The notes under the pieces were generated by a model, which was given only the letters and a program-made list of their open reading frames with translations, did not search any database and was not told the origin of the DNA. From the NCBI GenBank assembly GCA_033439765.1, contig JAULSN010000007.1, positions 744,001 to 808,000 of the forward strand: a DNA stretch of 64,000 bases, given 5' to 3'. The translations under genes were made by a program, and so were the position numbers. Each line of letters opens with the position of its first letter. Within the stretch, counting starts at the first letter, position 1. Positions 46,011 to 56,805 of the stretch are shown piece by piece. Origin of the DNA: Lasiosphaeria ovina (lineage: Eukaryota; Ascomycota; Sordariomycetes; Sordariales; Lasiosphaeriaceae).

Positions 46011-47357
46011 CAGAAAAAATAAATACTTGGCAATGAATAGGGGGGTCTGTTTGCATCAAGACGCGATTGTTGTTCAAGATATATATCATTTAACTACTTC
46101 AAAAGCAACAATGCATGTCATGCGTAGTCTTTCAATATAGGGGTGAACAATTTAAGGAGAGTCATCTCAAACGCATTGCGTGTTCTCCAAGCGCCGCAAT
46201 TATTTCCACAGCGCAATCACTAGGTAATTATGAGGCTTAATATGTGTCTGCCCTGCTTGTCAAACCAATGGCATTGCTCGTAATAGTCTTTAACATCTGC
46301 CCATCTCACCTAACCTAGCAAGAGGGGTAATGCAACCGCCGCCCAGCTGCTGTTGGCATCTAAGGTGAGAAAATAAATAAAAGTCGGTTTTGACCTTTTC
46401 CGCGTCCTGCCTTGTCTGTAATTGTAATTATTGCTTTCGGTTGTGCTCGAGGCCGACAGATCCCGTGCAAACTCGATATGCTCCCCCACATGCTAATAAG
46501 GTTGTTTGTTTTTCTTTGCCTCTTCGGAGTCCAACCTACCGACTACTCGGGGCCAGGCCCGTCGTCCGGCGGGGACAGCTCAGCACAATGGTCCAGTCTG
46601 GGGCGGCAACATCTTTAACAACAGAGGGGTCTCGCAGAATAGTATCATCTCCTCCGCCAAAAAAAAAATCCGCTCCATCGCCGGCCCATTGCACCTTGAA
46701 CTTCCCCCGTCGGCGTTAGCGCTGCTGCGCATGTCGGCGTCTGCTGAGAGGGGGACTAGCTTCATATCACTTGGTCAAGATCCCTCTAACTACCTACATG
46801 CAAGAATGGCGAATGCAGCTATGCTCAAACATAGGGGTTAATAGTTGATAGGATGCATGCATCGCATTCGGTGAAAGTCGCTCCTAGTGAATAAGGGAAA
46901 GTCGCCATAACACCAAAACAATAAGATTGAAGTGGTCAAGCCGAGCGGTAGGCGTACAGGGGGGTCATAGTCAAGTAGTCAAACAAAATACAGCACGCGT
47001 GCCGGTTAAAAAGGGGGTCTTCAAATCATCATCAAAAAGGAGTGCACTCCCAAGTGTAACTAAAAAGCAAGAGGTAAAAGATCGATAACGCCTCCCTCTG
47101 GCCGGAGGGAGTGGGCCAGCCTACCTTTAAAGGTAGGATGGCTGGCTGGAAAACAAGAAGAAAAAAAGAAGAAAATCTGCGCTAGGCTATGTTGGTCATA
47201 GATGTAAATAAACCCCTGTTGTTGCCCAGAGCCCCTCAGCCCCTGGTAAACGTCGACGAGGGCAACTTGACAGCGGCAATGCGGCTTGACCTCAAGCCTC
47301 GTGAACTGGAGCCTGTTTGAAGTTGCATCAGCGAGACCAATAAAATACCAACGCGGT
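46011..47357. other. intergenic region, no supported gene
   Basis: Holds the 3' flank of the CorA-like gene. Small frames at 46.39-46.84 kb have no family features. A GGATGCATGCATCG palindrome lies near 46,852. Two hairpins lie at 47,091-47,150, annotated separately. Confidence 0.5.
47091..47150. repeat. two adjacent perfect hairpins
   Basis: CTCCCTCTGGCCGGAGGGAG is an inverted repeat with a 7-bp stem. It is followed within 10 nt by CCTACCTTTAAAGGTAGG, an exact 18-bp palindrome nested in CCAGCC ... GGCTGG. They could form a cruciform, a structured transcript end or a protein-binding site. Confidence 0.6.
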
Positions 47358-48072
47358 TCAGTCTTCATCTGCCAGCTCGCCCAGTGGCCGGCGGTCCAGT
47401 GGGCCGAGCTCGCGCCACAGTTGCATTGCCTTCTGAAACAGCTGTCGACCCGCCACGGAATTCTTCGTCACGCAGCTTTTCTTCCAAATCGCACGCGCTG
47501 CTTGCGCTTTCCGGTGAGATGCAGCTGTGAATGCTCAATAGCCAGGTCGAGATTGTGTCTGCTTTGCTTCGTGACTGCAAAATATCAATCCACGTGTTCG
47601 TATGCTCCGTGCCGTCTGAAGCCCCCCCATTATGCACGCAGCGAACGACGCGCTGTGGTGAGCCTCACCCAGCCAGTGCGTAATACTTTCCTCTTCGTCG
47701 CTGTTATCGAAAGTTGAAAGGATGTCTTCATCATGTGATGATTGTGATAGCGCTTTTTGAGGACTTTCTGGGCGACAGGGCAAATTTATCGGCTTGTTCG
47801 GGGATGCCGCGCTCGGAGATGTACCCACGGATGGAACTCTATGTCAGCACCTCCATTATTTTTCCATACCTGACTTAGAGGAGATGGGTTGGGGGTTGAA
47901 GGGGGGGATGCAAGGTATGTCTAAGAAGTAGGCCACCTACCACGGGTAGCTTCTGAAGACGTAGCCCATCGTTGCCGTGCCATCGTATTTGCCATTCCGT
48001 ACATCGGGACCGAGAATGGCTTCGAGCTTGCAAACGTGTAGCGTGTACTTTTCGGCACTCGGCACTCGCCAT
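47358..48072 (-). pseudogene. uncertain small gene or gene relic, minus strand
   Basis: Three coding-like pieces lie in order on the minus strand. The first runs from an ATG with good context at 48072 (MASAECRKVHATRLQ...LQKLPV). The second, after an acceptor near 47,850 (GCTGACATAG), reads through INLPCRPESPQKALSQSS and DILSTFDNSDEEESITHWL. The third, after a GTGAGG...CACAG intron, ends with QLFQKAMQLWRELGPLDRR...ELADED and a stop at 47358. The last intron has matching phases. The first join does not, so the model is incomplete or the gene is broken. The family is not recognised. Confidence 0.35.
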
Positions 48073-48447
48073 GGTTGGTTTCGCGTGGGATCCGTCCCGC
48101 AAACATAGGGTCACACAGCTGATATGAGCACCGCTATAGCTACGTATACAGCGCGGATACTGAATACCTAGAATAATCAGTGAGAAAGCGGTGATCGACC
48201 CGGTCTTGACGGGCAAAGTGTTCTCCCGCAAGGCTATGCTAACGATCACTCGGTGCTCATAGCCACTTGGTCGTCCACCATTACATGGATATTAGCGTAG
48301 TTTTATTATTTCCACCTCGCGGCCTGCATCACTTTTCGCTCCTGGCAGACATCTGACACCATTTTAGCTATGCTCTAAACATCAAATGCGCTCACGGTCG
48401 GAATCCTATAATCCGAGGCCGGTAATACGGCAAACGGTAGTATTTCA

Positions 48448-48843
48448 TTACTTCAGGTTGAGACTAGTGCAATAGCCGCACCAGAGACCAGTTCTCGCAC
48501 TGCTAGTGCATGGGCAGGTGGAGTCGGACCTGCACTGGCGCGAGAGGAGCCCTAGCAAACTAAGTCTCGATCTTCTTCCTAGAGGGGGGAGACGGGCTAG
48601 GAGGACAGAATACAGACACTTGCCGTCGCGAGCATTGTTCCGAGGAGAGAGGTTGACGGTACGGCCTTTCTTCTCATGGGCATCGATTCTGGCATCTAGA
48701 ATGAGCATGTTATCGGTCTTGACCGGATTGGGCTTGGCTTCGCGCTTCTCGTCAAGGGCGGCCTTGGACTTGTCGCTTGCATCGGGCGAGGGCAGAGCAG
48801 CGGTGAGGGCTGCGAAGGCGAGGAGAGGTTTGAAGAGACGCAT
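48448..48843 (-). CDS. small secreted Cys-rich protein with KREA processing site
   Basis: 131 aa from the ATG at 48843. The frame is open 46 codons further upstream, but this Met begins a clear signal peptide (MRLFKPLLAFAALTAALP, cleavage near residue 17-22). Residues 33-36 are KREA, the Kex2/Ste13-type processing sequence. A second basic site, KKGR, lies near residue 60. The C-terminal region carries six Cys, five of them in CRSDSTCPCTSSARTGLWCGYC, a compact disulfide-rich pattern. The segment between DGKC and the Cys motif is Leu/Arg-rich and could hide an intron (a GTGTCT donor and TTGCTAG acceptor exist). The protein is likely extracellular, after processing. Whether it is an effector, a pheromone-like peptide or an antimicrobial is unknown. 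Confidence 0.6.
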   Translation of the reverse strand: MRLFKPLLAFAALTAALPSPDASDKSKAALDEKREAKPNPVKTDNMLILDARIDAHEKKGRTVNLSPRNNARDGKCLYSVLLARLPPLGRRSRLSLLGLLSRQCRSDSTCPCTSSARTGLWCGYCTSLNLK

Positions 48844-49773
48844 GATTCTCTTGGGCTTTCGCTTTTGCTCTTTACTTGTGAAGTGAGATGTGAAGAAAGA
48901 AAAGGCGTTGAGAGAGCATCTTATACCTGTGTAGCCGTGATAGGAAAGCCTTTTCCAGCCGTATAAGGAGCATCGTCTCATGTCTACACATTGTATTATT
49001 AACGGGAGCCCACACTCACAATATGCTCATTGTAAGAGCGGAGGGTAGTTGGGCCGCTGCATATCAAGAATTGCCAGTCTCCGCAATCCTTAGTAGTTCA
49101 TTTTGTTACAGAACTATGGTTACTAGATAAGTTACGCCACAGCAACTGTGTCTATTGCCTTGCAGGATCACGGGTATGGCAATAGACCTTGGAACATACT
49201 TCTGTACATGTGATGCGGATGACAGGACCCCTTCACAGCATAAGCGGTTGATCTTTATGCCGAGTAACACGTAATATAATCTAAACTACATAGGTGAGAT
49301 GTTACAACCTAGGCTTTAAATATTATTATCGTGATCTACACCAAGTTGCGGGGTAATCCTCTAAAATCGTTCCTAATATTTTGTCTCCTTTCTAGAAAAT
49401 ACCTCACGTAAGCGGCGGTCATCTAGTGTGTAGTTAGCTCTGTTGGATATACTTAATTCTGCCTTTCCGATGATATTATCTCAACACGTTCTTATAGTAG
49501 TAGCATACATGATGCGCAAGAATTCGAATAATGTTCACGTTGTCAGGAGCTTTTCTCCCCTCGGAAATCTTTTTAGAGTGCTTCGAGAGGTCCAGGAAGA
49601 TAAAGGTAAACCATCACAATTATCCCTCTCACACAAAAGTGCCCACCCGGACAAAAGCACCTTTCATATTCCTTGCAGCAAATCCGGATTACCGCCATAG
49701 CCAAGCTGATCAGCCATCCTATCACGGCGCCGGAGACACCATATAACTAAGTATATTAGAAACCTATTTATCG
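48844..49773. other. intergenic region
   Basis: Holds the promoter of the secreted protein gene, then AT-rich sequence. The frames at 49,443-49,746 lack motifs. The stretch from about 49,300 is TpA-rich, suggesting old repeat material. No RNA gene seen. Confidence 0.4.
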
Positions 49774-50034
49774 TTACTTTTTTTTGGTCGCTTTACATTT
49801 TTCTCTTAAGTCGGCTACCTTTATATTAAGCTTTTGCCTCCGTTCCTCGGCCTTCTAGATCTTATTTGCGGCTCGGTTTAGCTACTTACGTAGAGCCACT
49901 ACCTGCTTTATCTTTTGTTTTTTGAATGCTCTATGTGCCTCGGTTTTTAGTAGTAGCTCTGCTTCGTCTTCATCGTAGCGCTTGTTATTTACTTTAAAGG
50001 GTAGTTTCCTTGCCTGGGAGTGCATTTCAAAGTG
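49774..50034 (-). pseudogene. C-terminal relic of a probable transposase
   Basis: The minus strand reads about 85 codons from FEMHSQARKLPFKVNNKR to a TAA, dominated by Lys, Arg, Glu and Ala helix-like sequence (LLKTEAHRAFKKQKIKQ, then KAEERRQKLN). Two internal TAG stops lie at likely Gln and Trp positions. Basic coiled tails like this end many fungal Tc1/pogo-type (DDE) transposases. No catalytic domain is present, so the assignment is weak. No inverted repeats were found around it. Confidence 0.35.
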
Positions 50035-50717
50035 GCTGAGAGCTGCCCACCGAGCCTGGCGCCTCTCCCGAAACCGGACAGCATTCCTTCAACTGCAGAT
50101 AACTCAAGTTCCAAGGCAGGCGTAAGTCAAACCTCGCAGACCTGACGGCAGCGTTCCTGCTCTCTTCTAGACCCCCTTCACCATCTTGAATTCTCGAGCA
50201 AGTTGGTCAGGATCTAGTGAGGGTCTCCTCCGAGTCTGGCACTTGAGCGCCACAGACGAGTCCGGATTGTCCCTTTCGATATTTCCAGAGTACTATCGAG
50301 AATGTAAATATCTTCATTCCGTGGACGCTACCCACTATATATACGCGCACAGCTTCAGTGCTTATTATCACATAAATCGTATTTCAATCTTTTACCAAGC
50401 AGATGATTATAAACGCCGCTCTCCAAACGCCAACCATAGGAGACCGAAAGCGAAACCAGTATGAGAAGGGTATCCCACCAATCCGCAAGCCAACCGACGC
50501 CCCCAAAAGCCACAAAGATAAACAAGGCTCCAAACCCGCCCGCTTACCCAACGCCTGACATGTCCATATCAATATAGATGCTAGCCAAGTAATATGTTGG
50601 AGGCTACAGCCAAAGATAAGGGTAACCTAAGACCGAGGTTGTAAAACAGCAAAGGTAAAATTAAAACATTACCAAAGGCGAGGCAAAGAGATAAAAGAAG
50701 AACAAGAAGCGTCACCA
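50035..50717. other. intergenic, 3' flank of the 863-aa gene
   Basis: No supported gene. Short frames at 50,186-50,572 lack motifs. The last 200 bp before 50718 (A-rich on the plus strand) would be the 3' UTR of the minus-strand gene. Confidence 0.45.
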
Positions 50718-53309
50718 CTATCCCTGCCTGGCGCCCGGCAACTGCCGTCTATCCTCGACGTGCACCAAGTTCTGGTATCTCAGCTTATACCACTCAGCCC
50801 TCGCGCGACGCGACACCTCCTTGACGAGCCCCAGACGGCCGCGGTGCCACTGTCCCAAGCAATCCATGAGCTGGCCCTCGGTCGCAGCCGGGACACACGT
50901 GCACGGCCACCCCGAGAACTCCTTGCGAAGGTTGACATGCTCAAAGCACATGCTGATGCGGATCACCTTGCGCCAGGCCTTGTTGCTGGGGTTGCTGTTG
51001 CGAGCGGCTGTTCCGGCAACGGCGCGTAACGGTTCGGCGAGAGGGAGGAGGTTCCATGGCGCGGGTATACCGTTGGGCTTGGGGCAGCCGCCGAGCCGCA
51101 GGACCGTGAGAGGCTGGCTGGTGCCGCCGGTGCCGCGCTCGAGAAAGGCTTTTTTGCAGTTGGGGTCGCTGGTGCATTCGCAGGCTTTGTAGTTGGCGGC
51201 CGTCTTTTGGTCGAGCGCGACGGAGACGAAGCCGTGGATGCCGGTTTCGCAGTTTTGCGTGAAGAGGACCAGCCGGGGCTCGGTCGGCTTGCAGTGCAAG
51301 GTGCCTGTTGTGGCGACGTTGGCGCCAGCGGCGACGGACACGGGCTTCGTGGCGTAGCTGGCGGTTGAGAAGGACGAGATCATGCTGCCGGTGCGGACGG
51401 GTTTGGTTGTGGCGGGATTGGCGGCAACGTTGTCGTTCTGCTGCCACATCCATGATCTGGTGGTGGCGCTGGCAGCGGTGGTGGCTGACCATGCAGACGC
51501 CCTCGACCCGGCGGTCTGGAAGTTTTGGGCGAAGCTAGCTCCGGCCATGGATGCCGTGGGATTGCGTGCTTGTTGGGGAGTGTCATCAGAGTTACCAACG
51601 TAAGCTGGGTTCCATCCACCTCTGCCAGAAGTCGGACTTCCGGATGCTTGAGTCGAGAGCCACACGCTTTGCGACCGAGGTGAGGATGACATCTGCGTCG
51701 GCGATGGATGCAACGGCCGGATAGTCTCTGCCGATGCTATGCTCGACCTGGGGCTGTCGTTTACACCACTGAGGGGTATGCTACCCGTTGCGCTATCGTT
51801 GGTGACGCGTTCACCTTCGAGGCGCATGGGACGCCATAGCTGTGATGCTGTAAACTCCTTGACCTTTTGGTTGGAACTCAGGACAAAAATAACTTGAAGT
51901 CGGTAGGCCGTGTACCGATCCACCACCTCGTAGCCCGTCAGAGCTTGTTGGAACCTGTACAGGTCGGACGGCGAAGAGAAGACGAGTGGATGCATCTCGC
52001 CCCGCACCTTGAGGATCAGCTCCAGTGGCTCGCCCCCGTTGAAGCTCGCATAACGAGGGATGAGGGAGGCAGTCGCAATGTTAAACTCGATTGGGCGTGT
52101 CTCTGACGGCGGCTTCTCTCCTCGGTCTTGGTCACGGTCCCCCGCAGTGATGACGAGACGGAAGCGCCTGTCAGTGCCGTCGCAGTACCGGAGCAGTCTC
52201 AGCCTGCGCCAGCGGTGCTGCGTGCTTGTCTCGAGGGGCATGTCAAGCAAAAGCTCCATGGCGACTGGGAGCTTGGCCGACTCGATGTAGGCGGGCAGCT
52301 CTTCACGGATCCATATCGGCGGCGCGGGCGTCGTGAGAACGGGGACAGCCATGTGCTGCCTGAAACGACGACACTCGGCGGAGAGCTCCTGCTGCAAGCT
52401 TTGGATGTACCGAGGCCAATGGGACGTATCGACGGCAACCTCACTGCGAAACTCGCCTGACTCAATTATCTTGTCCATCAAAAACTGGCTCGTCAGGAGG
52501 GCCCAGTATTGCTCTTCCGGGGGGACATTCCAGTCTTGCTCGGGCTGGAAGCGCCTGGTCGAGGCGTCGAAGCTCCGCATGAAGGCGTCGGCGAGATCGC
52601 GGAGGCCCGGCTCGTCAAAGCTGGCGGGTTCGGAGTCAGCATAGACTTGCTCTAGGGCCTGCCTTGCGTTGTCCGGAATAGGCACTCGGTGGAGCTCTAG
52701 TTCTGTTGTGGGTTGGGCATCGGGGAGCAGCTGGGGGTCAAAGGCGCGCATCAAGTCGTGGAGCTCAGCGCGCATGCGGCGGACCTCGTTGTGAACGCCT
52801 TGCACGGCGGCGTCGACCTTCTGGATACGGCGGGCAAGGTCGCTGTGGATGCGCAGGCGCAAGTCCATCTCAAAAGGCTTTAGTAGGTGTTGGATCTTGG
52901 TGTTGTGCAGTACGATGCGTCTGCGTAGCTTCTCGACATTGGGCTGGACCATGATGTTCCACACAACGTTGGCGATAGGCCCGGTCGTGGCCCTGGCGTA
53001 GGTGCGGTTTTCGTTGATGAGACGGACACATTCGTTGAGGGTAGCATTGTAGTCGCCGATGATCTCGAGCAGCGTGGTCTCGTCCCAAGGGGGCTCGTCG
53101 GGAGGCGGGAGGCCATGGCTGCGAAAGGAGCCTTTGGCCGTGCTGATGATGCGCGAGAGGCTCTCAAGCGACTCTGCGAGGTGGCGGACATCGCGGCCAA
53201 ACTCGAGGTACTGGCGGCTGGCGTTCAACTCGTCGCTCCAGCCGTAGTTGTAGACCTGCCACCCGAGCTCGGCAAACTTGATGAGATCTCCAATCTGGGG
53301 TGCTGCCAT
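50718..53309 (-). CDS. 863-aa protein with fungal STAND/NLR-type N-terminal-like domain
   Basis: Single intronless frame from the ATG at 53309. The N-terminal about 210 residues are helical, opening with IGDLIKFAELGWQVYNYGWSDELNASRQYLEFGRDV. This resembles the N-terminal domains found on fungal NLR/STAND proteins and their stand-alone relatives. Residues 230-520 look globular, with DMPLETSTQHRWRRLRLLRY and RPIEFNIATASLIPRYASF. Residues about 520-690 are Ser/Thr/Pro/Gln-rich and probably disordered. The C-terminal 170 residues hold several Cys (KACECTSDPNCKKAF, GWPCTCVPA). No P-loop NTPase or repeat domain is present. It could be a signalling or adaptor protein; its role is inferred only from the N-terminal likeness. 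Confidence 0.7.
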   Translation of the reverse strand: MAAPQIGDLIKFAELGWQVYNYGWSDELNASRQYLEFGRDVRHLAESLESLSRIISTAKGSFRSHGLPPPDEPPWDETTLLEIIGDYNATLNECVRLINENRTYARATTGPIANVVWNIMVQPNVEKLRRRIVLHNTKIQHLLKPFEMDLRLRIHSDLARRIQKVDAAVQGVHNEVRRMRAELHDLMRAFDPQLLPDAQPTTELELHRVPIPDNARQALEQVYADSEPASFDEPGLRDLADAFMRSFDASTRRFQPEQDWNVPPEEQYWALLTSQFLMDKIIESGEFRSEVAVDTSHWPRYIQSLQQELSAECRRFRQHMAVPVLTTPAPPIWIREELPAYIESAKLPVAMELLLDMPLETSTQHRWRRLRLLRYCDGTDRRFRLVITAGDRDQDRGEKPPSETRPIEFNIATASLIPRYASFNGGEPLELILKVRGEMHPLVFSSPSDLYRFQQALTGYEVVDRYTAYRLQVIFVLSSNQKVKEFTASQLWRPMRLEGERVTNDSATGSIPLSGVNDSPRSSIASAETIRPLHPSPTQMSSSPRSQSVWLSTQASGSPTSGRGGWNPAYVGNSDDTPQQARNPTASMAGASFAQNFQTAGSRASAWSATTAASATTRSWMWQQNDNVAANPATTKPVRTGSMISSFSTASYATKPVSVAAGANVATTGTLHCKPTEPRLVLFTQNCETGIHGFVSVALDQKTAANYKACECTSDPNCKKAFLERGTGGTSQPLTVLRLGGCPKPNGIPAPWNLLPLAEPLRAVAGTAARNSNPSNKAWRKVIRISMCFEHVNLRKEFSGWPCTCVPAATEGQLMDCLGQWHRGRLGLVKEVSRRARAEWYKLRYQNLVHVEDRRQLPGARQG

Positions 53310-54196
53310 TTCTGGCGAAAGGAATATGTTCCTCGAGGTGTTCTATTTTAGGGTCAGGCCCACCCAGGGACCAACGAGCCTTCCTGGGACCTGATTGCCC
53401 TCTCTCACTGTATCCGTAGCACTGGAACCACCTCAGACTGCGTGCGGAGAAGCTGCGAGCGGGGAGCCAAGTGGAGGAGGGGACGAGGGGAGGAGGGAAG
53501 GGGAAGGAAGGAAGGGGCAATGATCGGTCGCCTGTCGTGGATGGTGCACCGTAAGTATGCCTGCACTTTCCCGCAGAAAGTGTGACGTAGGCTCTGGCTG
53601 CGCGCTGTGAGGCTGCGAGATGGCTGATGCTCTGGCCCTGAGAGATGCGTCTCCGTGTCCGGAGGCGTGCGACGAACTGTCCATGATGGACCCCCTCGGT
53701 CTGGCGCGGGGGCAAATCCGCCTTGCGAGCGCAGCCAAAGAGACCCAACTGACTTGGACTCGGTGACGCAGGCGAGCTTTGCGAGCAGCGCGTCGCTCAA
53801 ACTGTCACCGAATTTCCTCCTGGCCTGCGAGGTGCAGCGCTAGAAGGTTGGGAGGGACAAGGCGACGAATCGCGCTTCGTGATGTTGCTTGAGGTTGCTG
53901 CCCGCTCCCGTGCACAGCCCACGTCAATAGCGCGGGGGTCCTAGGTGGTGGCGCTCAACTCTCGCCAGGCTGCCCAAGCAAGGCAGATCGAACGGCCACA
54001 ACGGCCCTGGCTCGCCAACGGAAAAAGATGCAGCTTGTCATTTAGATACAAGGTACGCGTCGGATGGGTTGCCGTATTGTCTTGGGGAGTCTTTTCGAAA
54101 AAATCCTACCTTCTTCACTTTCCTCCCTTCGTCGCTGCTTGTCCATGGTTGATGAGCTGAGGCATTTGGTTAGGCACAGGAATTTGGAAGCGTCCG
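53310..54196. promoter_or_regulatory. divergent promoter region
   Basis: The 887 bp separate the divergently transcribed 863-aa gene and the permease gene. The region includes a polypurine stretch at 53,465-53,515 (GGAGG/GGAAGG units). Minus-strand frames of 101-194 codons here are Pro/Ser/Arg-rich with no recognisable domain and are taken as chance. No specific factor site is claimed. Confidence 0.45.
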
Positions 54197-56660
54197 ATGG
54201 CGAGTCCGTCCAGCAGCAGCCCAGTACCCGCAGCTGGCCAGCATGGCCCAGTACATGTACCCGCAGCTGGCCAGCACCAGCTGGGGCCGGCTGCCGCCGG
54301 CCAGCCAGCACTTGGCTACCAGTCCGACGTCCTCGAGGAGCTGAACCGAACCACCAACCAGGCCGCCGTCGTAACTGACGCTCCTGACGAGCGATTCCGT
54401 CTAGGATTCTTTGACACGACGTGTATGGTCATCAACCGCATCATTGGTGAGGCATCTGCTGTGCATCTTCATCTCCCAACGCAGGGGGTCGGCCATTCAG
54501 GGGTAATATTGGCTAACACTGGTCGGCAGGAACCGGTATCTTCAACAGTCCCACGGCTGTGATGCAGGGCACCAAAAGTGCTGGCGGTGCCCTTTTACTT
54601 TGGTTCTTTGGTATTTTCTACGGGTTGGCCGGCACTCATATGTATATCGAGTACGGTTTGACAATCCCCCGCTATGTCATTGACGGCATCGAACAAGCCG
54701 TGCCCCGGAGTGGTGGCGATCTTCACTACGTAAGCTACCTGATGCAGTGCAGGCTGTGGGTACTGTCTAACACGCCTTGAACTTTCAGTTGCAATACGTA
54801 TACCGCTGGATCTACTACAAGAAGAATACCGTCGTACTCAGCGGTGTCCTCTTCGGCATCAGCTTCATTTGCATCGGCAACATGGCAAGCAACTGCATCA
54901 ACTTTGGTGTCCGTGTTCTCCAAGCAGCACACCCCGAAGAGGTCCCTGACAACGGCCGCATCCGCGCTGTTGCCATTGCGGCTGCTGCATTTGCCTGCAT
55001 CATCCATGCCGTCTCGCGTCGCGGTGGGATCTGGCTTAATAATCTCTTGGCTATTGTCAAAGTTGGTATTCTGCTAGTGATCGTTGCCACAACTCTCGCT
55101 GTAGTTGGAAAAGGCATTCGCGACAAAGACGGAAACCTCGTCCCAAACGTGTTTTCTCAGAATCTGGATCCCAAAGTAGCATTCAAGCCCCCTGTGGACC
55201 CGGCCAAGAATCCGGCGAACGCCATCTACCAAGAAGGGACCGCAAACGGTTACGCGGCGGCATTTTTGTCAATCAGTAAGCATCCTTCGTTTAACCAAAC
55301 AGTATAAGAAAATGAAATAACTAACACGACACCAGTTTTCGCCTATTCTGGCTTTGACCAGGCGAACTACGTAAGTCTGGCTCACAATCGCTTTGCATGT
55401 TCCTCATCGAACTAACTTTTCCGTAGGTCCTTGGAGAGATAGCGAGACCGCGGAGAACGTATCCAAGGGCAGCTGCGTTTGGAATGGTTCTGGTATCAGT
55501 TCTCTACATGGTGGTCAATATCTGCTATGTACGTTCTCCTCTGCCTGGCTCTCTGACTGGGATAACTGACTCTGGGCAAATCACCAGATGGTTGTGGTTC
55601 CGGCCTTCGAGCAGTCGCACGATGTAGTGGCACTTCTCTTTTTCCGCAAGACGTTTGGCTTTGCCGGCGAGTATACGGCTGACCGCATCTTCAACGCCTT
55701 CCTGGCCCTGTCGTCATTTGGCAACGTCATTGTCATGACATACACAGCCGCCCGTATGAAGCAAGAGATTGCTAAGCAAGGCTTCATTCCGTTTCCCAAA
55801 TTCTTTGGCCAGAATGACGATCTCAGCATCGGTCGTCTGGTCCTCCACCTCCGCAAGAAGGGCTGGAAGTTGCAGTTCCTATCACCCGAAAACCACCAAG
55901 AGGCCACGCCAGTCGGGGCCTTGGTTCTGCACCTCCTCAGCTGCCTGGTGCTTATTTTCGCCACTTACAACATTCAGGCTGATGACGCCTACGACCTTCT
56001 AGCTGGCCTGATTGCTTATCTCACCACAGCCTTCTTCGGCTTCTTCCTGGCCCTGGGCATCTTGATCCTCCGCATTTGGGACCCGCCCGCCACGGAGCCC
56101 GCCAAGACCAAGGACTACCTTGTGGCTCACGCCAACGGTCTCGCCGATGACAGCCCAGTGCGCAAAACATGGACCGAGATGACGGACAAGAGCATCTACG
56201 CCTGGCTCAGCGTCGTGTGCGCCATCATCTACCTTGCTGGAAACGGCTTCCCTCTTATCGCCTCGTGGATTCCTACCACGGCCGACTTCGCCACTAGCAC
56301 GGTGGCCTGGTGGGTTGTGCCTACGGTGTCGTGGGCGGTTCTCGGCTTCGCCACGCTGTGGTGGTTCGGGTTCCTGGCTGGCGCCAACTACCGCGAGCGG
56401 CACCAGCAAAAGACGCTCGTGTATGAGATCAGGCCAGAGTTTGAGTGGGCTGAACCGGCCGCAGCGGCTGGGGCCCAGCATGCTGCTGATGGGGATAGTG
56501 TTGATGGCGATGGGGAGCTACGGCAGCGCCACGGCGGCAAGATTCTTGTCCATGAGACGGTGTTATTCCGCTGGGAGGGTGACGAGAATGACATGTTTGG
56601 GCCCATGCCGGGAGACACCATGTTCGGTGGGCCTACGATGATGGGAGCGCAACCACCGAT

Positions 56661-56693
<33 letters not shown>

Positions 56694-56805
56694 GCAGCAG
56701 CAGCAACACGCACCGCCACCGCCTCGTGTACCGGATGAGTTTGACGACTTTGGGCCAATGCCGCCGACAGCGGCGAATGTTCACCAAGGCTATTCTCCTT
56801 GGTGA
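54197..56805 (+). CDS. Mup1-like amino-acid (methionine-type) permease, six exons
   Basis: Exons are 54197-54446, 54530-54729, 54789-55275, 55336-55370, 55427-55528 and 55588-56805, giving 763 aa. Donors (GTGAGG, GTAAGC, GTAAGC, GTAAGT, GTACGT), CTAAC-type branch points and YAG acceptors all keep phase. The first transmembrane segment carries IIGTGIFNSP, the APC-superfamily hallmark, created by the first splice. It is followed by YIEYGLTIPR and about ten more hydrophobic helices; SGFDQANYVLGEIARPRRTYPRAA is the conserved loop. This is closest to fungal high-affinity methionine permeases, acting at the plasma membrane by proton symport. It is longer than usual. The N-tail repeats PAAGQH, and the C-tail has a Gln tract at 56,659-56,706 and an acidic end. 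Substrate is inferred, not shown. Confidence 0.85.
56659..56706 (+). repeat. CAG repeat encoding Gln tract in permease C-tail
   Basis: CAG units with one CGG interruption encode an uneven polyglutamine in the cytosolic tail. In-frame length change here would leave the transport domain intact. Confidence 0.8.

Noticed and set aside
47286..47717. 143-codon plus-strand frame
   Set aside because: Overlaps the minus-strand coding-like segments, which read more like protein (AMQLWRELGP near the end); no motif on the plus strand.
50941..51492. 183-codon frame inside the 863-aa gene (same strand, other frame)
   Set aside because: Arg/Gln/His-rich low-complexity reading typical of an alternative frame of a GC-rich gene.
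53164..53800. Minus-strand frames of 101-194 codons upstream of the 863-aa gene
   Set aside because: Pro/Ser/Arg-rich, mutually overlapping in three frames, no domain; treated as promoter DNA.
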